From Syntrophomonadaceae bacterium (lineage in GTDB: Bacteria > Bacillota > Syntrophomonadia > Syntrophomonadales > DTU052), in assembly GCA_012728655.1 (NCBI GenBank), contig JAAYEQ010000012.1:18641-82640 (forward strand): 64,000 nt of DNA, read 5' to 3'. Under the pieces are notes generated by a model. The model searched no databases and was not told where the DNA came from. It saw only the letters and a list, made by a program, of their open reading frames with translations. Position 1 is the first letter of the stretch. The number at the start of each line of letters is the position of its first letter. The translations under genes were made by a program, and so were the position numbers. Positions 1 through 7,306 of this stretch are shown here, one piece after another.

Positions 1-165
<165 letters not shown>

Positions 166-714
166 CTAGCTGATCTTTACTTTCTTGAGGCTTGATTTAA
201 GCATGTCAAGTTTCTTTACAACGCTGGCGTCAATTACCCTGTCTCCTATCCGAACCTTAACCCCGCCTATCAATGATGGATCTACAGTCAGCGTTACCCT
301 TACCTTCTTGCCGGTCGCCTGGGAAAGGGTCTTTTCAAGTTCCGCAATATCCTGTTCGCTTACATCTTTGGCTGATGTTACTTCAGCCTTGATGATACCT
401 TTGCTTTCATCGGCCATTGCCCGATACTCAGCAAACATTACTTCCAGGTGATCAACCCTTCTCTTGTCGATAACCAGGTTCAAGAAATTAAGCGTAGTCG
501 GCGAAACCCGGTCGTCAAACAACCGGGACAGGATATCCTTCTTCTCCTGAGGCGGTATAAGCACATGGAACATGAACGCTTTGAGATCCTCATTGGACAT
601 GATGACATCCACCACGTCCCCCAACTCTTTCTCGAACTCGTCAATCTTGTTTTGTTCTTGGGCAATGGCAAAAAAGGCCTCTGCATAGCGCCTACCGACA
701 CTCTTGTTTAACAT
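166..714 (-). CDS. atpH: ATP synthase F1 subunit delta
   Basis: Peripheral-stalk delta subunit (182 aa, normal for the family) joining the b subunits to the top of the F1 head. The N-terminal helical bundle starts with NKSVGRRYAEAFF, typical of AtpH. The C-terminal region has the family motif DPSLIGGVKVRIGDRVID. The start overlaps the end of atpF by seven bases, so translation is probably coupled. It sits in the usual operon place between atpF and atpA. Confidence 0.95.
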   Translation of the reverse strand: MLNKSVGRRYAEAFFAIAQEQNKIDEFEKELGDVVDVIMSNEDLKAFMFHVLIPPQEKKDILSRLFDDRVSPTTLNFLNLVIDKRRVDHLEVMFAEYRAMADESKGIIKAEVTSAKDVSEQDIAELEKTLSQATGKKVRVTLTVDPSLIGGVKVRIGDRVIDASVVKKLDMLKSSLKKVKIS

Positions 715-1304
715 AACAGATCCCCTGCATCCTTAATGAATTCTCTGACCATCACTTGATGGTCCTCATCAGTCAGTGCCCTGCCCAAGACTTTTTCTGC
801 CGCCATAATAGCCAGCGTAGCTGCGGTATCACGCAGCTCCGAGAGAGCCTGTTCCTTTTCTGCCTGAATCTCGGCGATCGCTTTGTTTTTCAAACTTGTT
901 GCTTCTGCCTCGGCCCTGGAGATAATCTCATTCTTGGTTTCCTCCGCAATCTGAGTCGCCCGGGCCACTATTTCCTGAGCTTCCCTGCGAGCTTCAGCCA
1001 ATTCATTGGCCGAGTCCTTTCTCATCTGTTCGACCTCAACCAGCAATTCCTCGGCATGCCTCAGTGAACTCTCGATGGTGTTGGTGCGTTCCTCCAACAT
1101 ATTGCTCACAGGATTGAATCCGAATTTATATAGTATGGCTAGCAACAGAAAAAAGTTGACTGCGGTCCAACCTATCTTTGCAATATCGGGAAAAGGTGGT
1201 ACTCCTTCCTCCGACGCGAAACAGGAGGTTGCCAGCCCCATCACGATAATCATGCTCAGGAGTAGAACCGCCAGGGCTAACCATTTTCTACTTCTCACAG
1301 GCAC
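708..1304 (-). CDS. atpF: ATP synthase Fo subunit b
   Basis: Subunit b of the peripheral stalk: a membrane segment (about GWTAVNFFLLLAILYKFG) followed by a long charged coiled coil rich in Glu, Ala and Lys. The ORF track starts at ATG 1316, but that codon overlaps the Shine-Dalgarno GGAGG. GTG 1304, five bases after GGAGG, is the better start and gives 198 aa. Before the usual membrane helix there is an extra hydrophobic stretch ending LATSCFAS. It looks like a secretion signal with an imperfect lipobox, so the mature protein may be processed or lipidated. This is an inference, since most bacterial b subunits have a single N-terminal helix. The gene is separated from atpE by a strong stem-loop. 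Confidence 0.92.
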   Translation of the reverse strand: MPVRSRKWLALAVLLLSMIIVMGLATSCFASEEGVPPFPDIAKIGWTAVNFFLLLAILYKFGFNPVSNMLEERTNTIESSLRHAEELLVEVEQMRKDSANELAEARREAQEIVARATQIAEETKNEIISRAEAEATSLKNKAIAEIQAEKEQALSELRDTAATLAIMAAEKVLGRALTDEDHQVMVREFIKDAGDLLC

Positions 1305-1331
1305 GTCTACCTCCATTCGTTACGGTAAAAA

Positions 1332-1382
1332 TAGTTTTGTGGGCGATGAGCCCTCACCAACGACCTCTCATCGCCCAAACTA
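1332..1382 (-). repeat. Stem-loop between atpE and atpF
   Basis: Perfect 10-base inverted repeat GGGCGATGAG/CTCATCGCCC (1341-1350 and 1367-1376), extended by TAGTTT/AAACTA flanks around a 16-base loop. On the coding (minus) strand it is followed by ACAAAACTATTTTT, so it could act as a leaky terminator or an mRNA processing/stability element setting the ratio of atpE to downstream products. Confidence 0.7.
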
Positions 1383-1410
1383 CGCGTTAGATCCCTACTT
1401 CCCTGCGATA

Positions 1411-1638
1411 TTAGCCAATCTTGCCGACTAGCATGAACGCGATGAGCAGGCCGTAAATAGTTAAGGTCTCAATAAATGCCAGTGTGATGAACAGCAGGGT
1501 TCTAACCTGGTCTGCGATTTCGGGCTGCCGGGCAATACTCTCCAGAGCTTTTCCCCCGACGATACCTTGACCGATACCACCGCCCAGAGCTCCAACGGCT
1601 ACGGCGAGGCCGGCACCAATTGCAAACATCCCTTCCAT
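1411..1638 (-). CDS. atpE: ATP synthase Fo subunit c
   Basis: Proteolipid forming the rotor ring (75 aa, two hydrophobic helices joined by the polar loop ARQPE). The ion-binding carboxylate is E57 in helix 2 (FIETLTIYG). Q24 in helix 1, T58 and Y62 occupy the positions that, together with the Glu, coordinate Na+ in known sodium-type rings such as that of Ilyobacter; Q24 to E57 is 33 residues, as in that family. Thr replaces the usual Ser after the Glu. Na+ coupling is therefore possible but not proven. A good Shine-Dalgarno (AGGAGGG) precedes ATG 1638. Stem-loops lie on both sides of the gene. Confidence 0.95.
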   Translation of the reverse strand: MEGMFAIGAGLAVAVGALGGGIGQGIVGGKALESIARQPEIADQVRTLLFITLAFIETLTIYGLLIAFMLVGKIG

Positions 1639-1659
1639 TGATTTCCCTCCTTTCTTGCT

Positions 1660-1691
1660 TCAGTGAATGTTGCATTTCTTTTCTTCACTGA
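1660..1691 (-). repeat. Stem-loop between atpB and atpE
   Basis: Inverted repeat TCAGTGAA/TTCACTGA with a 16-base loop, in the 88-base gap upstream of the atpE ribosome-binding site. No T-tract follows, so it is more likely an mRNA-structure element than a terminator. Confidence 0.5.
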
Positions 1692-1726
1692 TACGAAAGA
1701 CAACCTTAACCCTTAATAACATAAGT

Positions 1727-2419
1727 TTAGTGGCCTTCTCCGGTAGCTCCTGCGATATAACTCGATGCCAGGATGGTAAACACAATCGCCTGGATTGCCC
1801 CGGTCAGCAGCCCCAGGGCCATCATCGGCATCGGTATCAGGAATGGTGCCATCATCAGCAGAAAGCCAATTATCATTTCTTCCCCAAAAACATTACCAAA
1901 AAGACGGAGCGTCAGAGACAACGGACGAGCAACTTCTTCAATGATGTTCAACGGCAGCATCAACGGACTCGGTTGTATGAAATGACCGAAATAATGCATC
2001 TTGTGCTCTCTAAACCCGGCTATATGAACCGAGAAGAACACAATAATTGCCAGCGTGGCTGTAACGTTCCAGTCACTGGTCGGCGCTTTAAAACCATCGA
2101 TATAAGCTGCCCCTGGAAGCAAACCACTGTAGTTTGATATCAGGATAAACAGGAAAAACGTGGACAGTATTGGCGTCCATTTCTTGGCCACCGACTCGCC
2201 CAGCATCTGCCCAAAGAAATCGAAAGTCCACTGAACAACCATTTCAAAAGCATTCTGTAAGCCCCGGGGGACCCTTTCCATTTTTCGCGTGGCCATATAC
2301 GCAAATAGTCCAATGATAAGTATTATGGCCCATTCGGTTACAACCAGTTCTGGCACTGGCAATTTGTCCGCGATTGTGAACAGTGGTTCCTGCATAGGCA
2401 GCTCCAACGCGAAGATCAA
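1727..2419 (-). CDS. atpB: ATP synthase Fo subunit a
   Basis: Integral membrane stator subunit that forms the ion half-channels against the c ring. It is 230 aa with several hydrophobic helices. The essential stator arginine is R172 in the motif SLTLRLFGNVFGEE. The start is TTG 2419, seven bases after a GGGGGG Shine-Dalgarno; the in-frame ATG eight codons later is the alternative. It lies between the atpI-like gene and atpE, the standard order. A final helix pair follows the conserved Arg, as in other a subunits. Confidence 0.95.
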   Translation of the reverse strand: MIFALELPMQEPLFTIADKLPVPELVVTEWAIILIIGLFAYMATRKMERVPRGLQNAFEMVVQWTFDFFGQMLGESVAKKWTPILSTFFLFILISNYSGLLPGAAYIDGFKAPTSDWNVTATLAIIVFFSVHIAGFREHKMHYFGHFIQPSPLMLPLNIIEEVARPLSLTLRLFGNVFGEEMIIGFLLMMAPFLIPMPMMALGLLTGAIQAIVFTILASSYIAGATGEGH

Positions 2420-2450
2420 GTCCTTACCCCCCTTTCTTTCTAGGATTTGC

Positions 2451-2777
2451 TTATTGGCTCAACCGTCCTCCAGGTCCGTTAACCAAACGTTCAAAGAATG
2501 ACCACTCACTTCGAGTTGCGACCAAAAAGACCAGACTGCCAAGGAACATGCCCCATAGAATCCCAATTATTATATCCAATCCCGCCAGCCAGGCAAGCAA
2601 CCCCAACAATACGGTTAGCGCCGCGATTCTGCCCATGTACCTGACGCTAATCTGTTTGGCGGCTTCCCGGGGCGGCATCTTCTCGGCCGTTTTCAATACC
2701 TTCAGGTTTAACCAAACCGATATACCGAATAATACCAGCCCGACTGCCAGTCCTATCGGCACTGTTATATTATACAT
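2451..2777 (-). CDS. atpI: ATP synthase subunit I-like membrane protein
   Basis: Small hydrophobic protein (108 aa) with about three predicted membrane segments, directly upstream of atpB. Position, size and hydrophobic pattern fit the AtpI family, which helps assemble the c ring and may supply Mg2+. Sequence conservation in this family is weak, so the call leans on operon position. The ATG at 2777 has AGAGG about nine bases upstream. The 31-base gap to atpB argues for co-transcription. Confidence 0.75.
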   Translation of the reverse strand: MYNITVPIGLAVGLVLFGISVWLNLKVLKTAEKMPPREAAKQISVRYMGRIAALTVLLGLLAWLAGLDIIIGILWGMFLGSLVFLVATRSEWSFFERLVNGPGGRLSQ

Positions 2778-2821
2778 CTTGCAGCATCCTCTTGGTTATA
2801 TTAAATTTATTGCTTTAAATA

Positions 2822-3166
2822 TTAATCTTTGGATTCAGGTTCTGATTTGTCCAACTCTGCCAGCTTTTTTTTGGCCTCGTCCAACGCCGCAATTATCTCT
2901 TTGCTGGGCCGGTACTTCTCTGATTTCGTCTTTTCTTCCTCGAAACTGCTGTCGCCTCTTTTCCCGAATGCCTGTTCATACATTATTTTCAGCCCGGTCG
3001 CCACTCCCAACAGCAACAGGATCAGCATCAGATAGGGTGCAGTCCCCAGGCGGGAGTCCAGATAACTGCCGGCAAAGTAACCCAACGCCACCGAAGCCGC
3101 AAAGCTGGCAGCCATGGATACAGCGTTACCCAGCGACTTGGCCCAATTGCCTCTTCTCTTTTCCAT
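2822..3166 (-). CDS. AtpZ/AtpQ-type FoF1 accessory membrane protein
   Basis: Short two-helix protein (114 aa from the chosen start) at the head of the ATP synthase operon. It has two hydrophobic segments (about VSMAASFAASVALGYFAGSYL and APYLMLILLLLGVATGL) and a charged C-terminal tail. This matches the putative FoF1-ATPase accessory family (AtpZ/AtpQ) commonly paired with AtpI. The ORF track begins at GTG 3187, but ATG 3166 lies four bases after AAGGAG and is preferred. No clear sigma-A promoter was seen in the 132 bases upstream, so transcription may start further up. Confidence 0.7.
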   Translation of the reverse strand: MEKRRGNWAKSLGNAVSMAASFAASVALGYFAGSYLDSRLGTAPYLMLILLLLGVATGLKIMYEQAFGKRGDSSFEEEKTKSEKYRPSKEIIAALDEAKKKLAELDKSEPESKD

Positions 3167-3298
3167 ATTTCTCCTTATTTCCTTCACGAGTCATTATTGA
3201 CCCAAATTTGATTTCTCTACGCCGCGCCAAATTCCTCTTTTTTTCATGTTTTGAATAGTCTGAACTTTCCCAAGTCCTGCCGCGCTGTTCCTTCCCCT

Positions 3299-3640
3299 TT
3301 AACAAAACTCCTCTCCCCGGCTGCTTTCATACTTTGCCAGATAGCCCTTACGGCACAGTTTATTGATATGTTTCTCCATCGCTTCTTCAATGTTAACGTT
3401 GTAGTTTTCTTCCAGCACAAACATCATTGATACTGCAGTCTGAGCCACATCCAACAATTCGCTCATGATGATGGCAACGGTTTCCTCCTCGTCGGCCTTA
3501 AACGCTTCCCCGCTTAAGCCCCGGAGTTTGCCAATAGCCTCTGCCAGTTCGCCGGCTTCCTCCATCAGTTTTAAGGCGGTAGATTCCAGGGTCGGTGTCA
3601 ATCGGTTTAATCGGGGAAGGCTGATGGTTTTGGTCCTCAT
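3299..3640 (-). CDS. MazG-like nucleoside triphosphate pyrophosphohydrolase
   Basis: All-alpha NTP pyrophosphohydrolase of the MazG-like type (113 aa). These enzymes hydrolyse (d)NTPs to monophosphate and pyrophosphate and serve in nucleotide sanitation. The Mg2+-binding pattern is visible as LMEEAGELAEA followed by a second acidic helix, IIMSELLDVAQT. It lies 15 bases downstream of the dCMP deaminase gene, which fits a shared nucleotide-metabolism role. The substrate cannot be read from the sequence. Confidence 0.75.
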   Translation of the reverse strand: MRTKTISLPRLNRLTPTLESTALKLMEEAGELAEAIGKLRGLSGEAFKADEEETVAIIMSELLDVAQTAVSMMFVLEENYNVNIEEAMEKHINKLCRKGYLAKYESSRGEEFC

Positions 3641-3655
3641 CCCTTTTCTCCTCCC

Positions 3656-4108
3656 TTAAACCCGAATTTCCGTAACCTCAATTCCTGCTTCCTCAAGAAT
3701 CCTGAGCGCGAACTCGTCAATAAAATCACCCTGGTGGACAACCCTGATGACCCCCGCATTAACCAGCATGCGCGAACATAACATGCAGGGCTGGTGGGTG
3801 CAGTATAGAACGGAATCAATAGTGGATACCCCGTATCGGGCCGCATTGATAATGGCGTTCTGTTCCGCATGCACTCCCCGGCACAGCTCATAACGGTAAC
3901 CCGAAGGGATTCCCTTTTCCTCCCGCAGGCAACCGACGTCCAAACAGTGTGCAATTCCCTGTGGAGCACCATTATAACCGGTAGCGACAATCCGTTCTCC
4001 CTTGACCAGCAGAGCACCAACTTTGCGCCGTATGCAGGTAGAACGGCTGGCTACCATCCGGGCCAGTTGGGAAAAGTACTCGTCCCATGAAGGCCTTTCC
4101 TGTGACAT
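3656..4108 (-). CDS. comEB: Deoxycytidylate deaminase (ComEB family)
   Basis: Zinc-dependent cytidine/deoxycytidylate deaminase (150 aa) converting dCMP to dUMP for dTMP synthesis. Zinc and catalytic motifs are present: H80-A-E82 in GVHAEQNAI, and C108/C111 in HQPCMLCSRML. A further Cys/His-rich stretch around GIAHCLDVGCLREEKG is typical of the dCMP deaminase subgroup. ATG 4108 has GGGAGG seven bases upstream. In many Firmicutes upp sits in this place next to glyA; here it is replaced by comEB and mazG. Confidence 0.9.
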   Translation of the reverse strand: MSQERPSWDEYFSQLARMVASRSTCIRRKVGALLVKGERIVATGYNGAPQGIAHCLDVGCLREEKGIPSGYRYELCRGVHAEQNAIINAARYGVSTIDSVLYCTHQPCMLCSRMLVNAGVIRVVHQGDFIDEFALRILEEAGIEVTEIRV

Positions 4109-4132
4109 CTCATTACCTCCCCCTTACCAAAT

Positions 4133-4202
4133 AAAAAAGAGCAAGCCCGGTATCGGCACTTGTGTTCACGCAACGCCCTCTAGGTCTTGCTCCGCCAGTC
4201 AT
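4133..4202 (-). terminator. Intrinsic terminator downstream of glyA
   Basis: On the minus strand GAGCAAGaCC pairs with GGgCTTGCTC across a partly structured loop of about 44 bases and is followed by TTTTTT. It begins about 20 bases after the glyA stop and separates glyA from comEB. Confidence 0.7.
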
Positions 4203-4221
4203 CAAATCTCGGGTTCCTCGG

Positions 4222-5469
4222 TTAATCCCCGTACAAGGGGTATTTCTCGCAAAGCCGATCAACGATGGCTTTGGCTTTGGTCTTGCTTGATTCATCCCGG
4301 TCAATCAAAGCCCAGGCAATGGCTTGCGCCACCTCCACCATGTCTTCTTTCTTCAGCCCCCTGGAGGTAACGGCCGGGGTTCCAATCCTGATCCCACTGG
4401 TTATGGTCGGCTTCTCGGGATCAAAAGGAATGGCGTTCTTGTTAACGGTTATATTTACCTCTTCCAGCAACTGCTCGGCCTGTTTACCGGTCAATCCCTG
4501 CCGGCGGACATCAACCAGCATCAAATGAGTATCCGTACCTCCGGAAACCAGCCGGAACCCATGCTTTTTAAGTTCATCCGCCAGAACCGAAGCATTCTCA
4601 ACCACTTGTTTCTGATAGGCCACGAACTCATCCGTCATGGCTTCTTTCAAACATACCGCCTTGGCGGCAATCACATGCATCAAGGGCCCCCCCTGGATAC
4701 CCGGGAAGACGGCTTTGTCAATTTTGGCCGCCCATTCCGGAGTGCAGAATATCATTCCTCCCCGGGGACCCCTTAAGGTCTTATGCGTGGTGGTGGTCAC
4801 GAAGTCGGCATAGGGAACCGGGTTGGGATGCAGCCCGGCGGCTACCAATCCTGCGATATGCGCCATGTCCACCATCAGCAGGGCCGAAACCGAATCCGCG
4901 ATCTCCTTGAAAGCCTGATAATCGATGGTGCGCGGATAGGCGCTGGCCCCGACCACGATCATCTTCGGTTTGGCTTGCTGAGCAATCTCTTTTACCTGCT
5001 GGTAGTCAATAATCTCCTTCTCGGCGTCCACACCGTAGCTGACAATGTTGAAATATGTTCCCGATATGTTAACCGGGCTGCCATGGGTCAGGTGCCCCCC
5101 ATGGGCCAGATTCATGCCCATTATAGTATCTCCGGGTTTCAAAGCGGCGAAATACACCGCGGTGTTGGCCTGGGCCCCGGAATGCGGCTGAACATTAACG
5201 TGAGCGGCGCCAAAGATCTTCTTGGCCCTTTCCCGGGCCAGTTCCTCGACCACGTCAACGTACTCGCACCCGCCGTAATAACGCTTGCCGGGATAACCTT
5301 CGGCGTATTTGTTGGTCATAACCCCGCCCTGAGCGGCCATCACTGCACGGGAAACAAAGTTCTCCGAAGCAATGAGCTCCAGCTTCCGGGACTGCCGCTC
5401 CTCTTCCTGGTTAATAGCCCGGGCAACCTCGGGGTCAACCGGCAGCACGTACTTATTAATATAGTCCAT
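4222..5469 (-). CDS. glyA: Serine hydroxymethyltransferase
   Basis: PLP enzyme interconverting serine plus tetrahydrofolate with glycine plus methylene-tetrahydrofolate (cytoplasm; one-carbon pool). It is 415 aa, the normal bacterial length. The N-terminal motif is [10 protein letters not shown], and the PLP-binding lysine lies in [15 protein letters not shown]. The ATG directly follows the rpiB stop codon (TGA-ATG), so translational coupling is likely. It is followed by an intrinsic terminator. Confidence 0.97.
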   Translation of the reverse strand: MDYINKYVLPVDPEVARAINQEEERQSRKLELIASENFVSRAVMAAQGGVMTNKYAEGYPGKRYYGGCEYVDVVEELARERAKKIFGAAHVNVQPHSGAQANTAVYFAALKPGDTIMGMNLAHGGHLTHGSPVNISGTYFNIVSYGVDAEKEIIDYQQVKEIAQQAKPKMIVVGASAYPRTIDYQAFKEIADSVSALLMVDMAHIAGLVAAGLHPNPVPYADFVTTTTHKTLRGPRGGMIFCTPEWAAKIDKAVFPGIQGGPLMHVIAAKAVCLKEAMTDEFVAYQKQVVENASVLADELKKHGFRLVSGGTDTHLMLVDVRRQGLTGKQAEQLLEEVNITVNKNAIPFDPEKPTITSGIRIGTPAVTSRGLKKEDMVEVAQAIAWALIDRDESSKTKAKAIVDRLCEKYPLYGD

Positions 5470-5931
5470 TCACTTCTCCCCCTGTTTCAGATATTTACTC
5501 TCAATAGCCTTAATCAGATCCAGGCGTCGCTGGTGACGCCCTCCGGCATAGGTTGATTCCAGAAAACCCCTTACAATTGATTCGGCAACTCCGGAACCAA
5601 CCACCCGCGCACCCAGTGTCAGTATGTTGGCATCGTTATGCTCACGGGCAGCCCGGGCTGAAAACTCGTCGTTGCATACAGCCGCCCTTATCCCGGGGAC
5701 CTTGTTGGCAGCCATGGCCATGCCCTGACCGGTGCCGCAAATAAGCAGTCCCAGATCAGCCTGTCCGCCCTTTATGCCCAAAACCACCTTTTCCGCGATC
5801 TCCGGGTAATCAACCGGTTCTTCGCTGAAGCAGCCGGCATCGTCCACCTGGTGACCCCAGGCGGCGAGAACTTTTTTCAGGTGCTCTTTAAGGGCGTATC
5901 CGGCATGATCGCTTCCAACTAACAAACGCAA
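5470..5931 (-). CDS. rpiB: Ribose 5-phosphate isomerase B
   Basis: Interconverts ribose 5-phosphate and ribulose 5-phosphate in the pentose phosphate pathway. RpiB/LacAB-family features are present: SDHAGYALKEHLK at the N-terminus, the active-site Cys region LLICGTGQGMAMAANK, and a C-terminal GGRHQRRL motif. The ORF track uses GTG 5940; TTG 5931, five bases after GAGGTGG, fits better and gives the usual MRLLVGSDHAGY-type start. About 153 aa. Its stop touches the glyA start. Confidence 0.93.
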   Translation of the reverse strand: MRLLVGSDHAGYALKEHLKKVLAAWGHQVDDAGCFSEEPVDYPEIAEKVVLGIKGGQADLGLLICGTGQGMAMAANKVPGIRAAVCNDEFSARAAREHNDANILTLGARVVGSGVAESIVRGFLESTYAGGRHQRRLDLIKAIESKYLKQGEK

Positions 5932-6063
5932 TCCTACCACCTCATAGCTTTCAACCAGACCGGTACCATTCCTTTAACAGAACGATACGGCATTAAATGC
6001 GAAGCGCCTCCGCTTTCGGGCTGCGGGGCTGGTATTTCGCCCTCCCCGTATTTTAATAATAAT

Positions 6064-6531
6064 TTATAATAACTCATTTTCCAGCTTGTCCACCAGCATT
6101 TCCAACAATTGCCGGAGTTCGTCCCGGCAGGCACGATATGTATCCGTATCTCCCCCGTAGGGATCGAGCACGTCCCCGTCCTGTCCCAGGAACTCATGCA
6201 GGGAGTGTATCTTATCGTTCTGACCATATATCCGGGTAAGGTAATCGCGATGAGCCCCGGTCATAGTAAGTATCAAATCAGCCGCTTCCAGCATCTCTTC
6301 AGTCACCGGTCGGGCTCGATGATCCGAAATATCAATCCCGATCTCCTCCATTACCTCCCGGGCACCGGGTGAGGCCGTATCCCCGGGATTGGGATAGGTA
6401 CCTGCGGTTATCACCTCTATTTTGTCCTTTAACTCGGGACTCCGTTCCTCCAGTTGTTTTATGAAAAGGCCCTTGGCCATCGGACTCCTGCAGGTGTTGC
6501 CGGAACAGATAAACAATACGAGCTTCTTCAT
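6064..6531 (-). CDS. ywlE: Low-molecular-weight phosphatase, probable protein-arginine phosphatase
   Basis: LMW protein phosphatase (155 aa) with the P-loop C9-SGNT-C14-R15-S and a general-acid DPYGG loop near the C-terminus. In Bacillus YwlE a Thr two residues before the catalytic Arg selects phospho-arginine. That Thr is present here (T13), so arginine phosphatase activity is predicted rather than tyrosine phosphatase. The gene sits in the conserved ywlC-ywlE-rpiB-glyA neighbourhood. A Shine-Dalgarno GGAGGGGG precedes the ATG. The partner kinase McsB is not in the window. Confidence 0.88.
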   Translation of the reverse strand: MKKLVLFICSGNTCRSPMAKGLFIKQLEERSPELKDKIEVITAGTYPNPGDTASPGAREVMEEIGIDISDHRARPVTEEMLEAADLILTMTGAHRDYLTRIYGQNDKIHSLHEFLGQDGDVLDPYGGDTDTYRACRDELRQLLEMLVDKLENELL

Positions 6532-6540
6532 GGCCCCCTC

Positions 6541-7116
6541 CTACATAAGCATTTTAATCGCCATCAGGATCAGGAGAATCCCGCCTGCGGCCTGTGCTCT
6601 CTTCCCCACCAGATCGCTGAAATATTTGCCGCCCATCCAGCCTGCACCCGTCATGACTCCGGCTACGATCCCGGTCGTTACGACCGTGTAAAGTATGGGA
6701 ACCCGGGCGGTCCCCAGACCAAACCCAACTGCCAGGGCGTCAATACTGACTGAAAACCCCAAAACCAGGATTGATGCCCACCCCCCCAGGGTGGTCTCCG
6801 GTTCTTTTAGCAACAGCTTTTCCCGGGCCTCGGAAATTCTGACTGCGGTTTGAAATTCTCTCAGGCCTTCTCTTATCATCTGAAAACCAATATAGGCCAA
6901 AACTACGGCTCCGGCAATAGCAGCCCATTTCCCCATAAAAGTACCCGCAGCCAGTCCCAGGTACAGTCCCAGAAGGGGCATGGCTACGTGGAGCAACGCT
7001 ACGGTGCCGATAAACCGCGTCCGATAATAACGGGAAACCCCTGACAATCCCAACCCCATTGCCACCGAAAAGGCATCAAGTCCGAGCGCTACCGCAACAG
7101 CAAAAACCTCGATCAT
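6541..7116 (-). CDS. mntP: Putative Mn2+ efflux pump MntP
   Basis: Six-helix membrane protein of the MntP (DUF204) family, which exports manganese. The two repeated halves each carry the family Asp in a membrane helix (VALGLDAFSVAMG near the N-terminus and FSVSIDALAVGFGLG in the middle). ATG 7116 has AGGGA ten bases upstream and gives the usual short N-terminus; GTG 7146 is the ORF-track alternative. No Mn2+ (yybP-ykoY) riboswitch was recognised upstream. Confidence 0.87.
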   Translation of the reverse strand: MIEVFAVAVALGLDAFSVAMGLGLSGVSRYYRTRFIGTVALLHVAMPLLGLYLGLAAGTFMGKWAAIAGAVVLAYIGFQMIREGLREFQTAVRISEAREKLLLKEPETTLGGWASILVLGFSVSIDALAVGFGLGTARVPILYTVVTTGIVAGVMTGAGWMGGKYFSDLVGKRAQAAGGILLILMAIKMLM

Positions 7117-7251
7117 GCTGTTCAAATCCCTGATTGCTCCCTTCACGTATTGTGGACCGACGTGTGCAACGTTCCAGGACTAAACACTCTCAAATAACAT
7201 TCAGGTTTGACCTGATTTTATCGTTTATTATTCCTGCAGCTCGGACAGTAT

Positions 7252-7306
7252 AAGCCTCCCGCCGGCAAATCGGTGCATGGGTAATGGTCTTACCGGCGGG
7301 CGGCTT
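7252..7306. repeat. Long inverted repeat overlapping the 3' end of sua5
   Basis: AAGCCTCCCGCCGGC (7252-7266) pairs with ACCGGCGGGCGGCTT (7292-7306), 13 of 15 positions, with a 25-base loop. The right arm lies inside the last codons of sua5. No T-tract follows on either strand, so termination would have to be Rho-dependent or the element affects mRNA stability. Confidence 0.55.

Noticed and set aside
5934-6227. 97-codon minus-strand ORF between rpiB and ywlE
   Set aside because: It overlaps the 3' half of ywlE in another frame, with Trp/Met-rich shadow composition and no ribosome-binding site.
7147-7289. Mn2+ (yybP-ykoY) riboswitch before mntP
   Set aside because: None of the conserved internal-loop sequences could be found on the minus strand.
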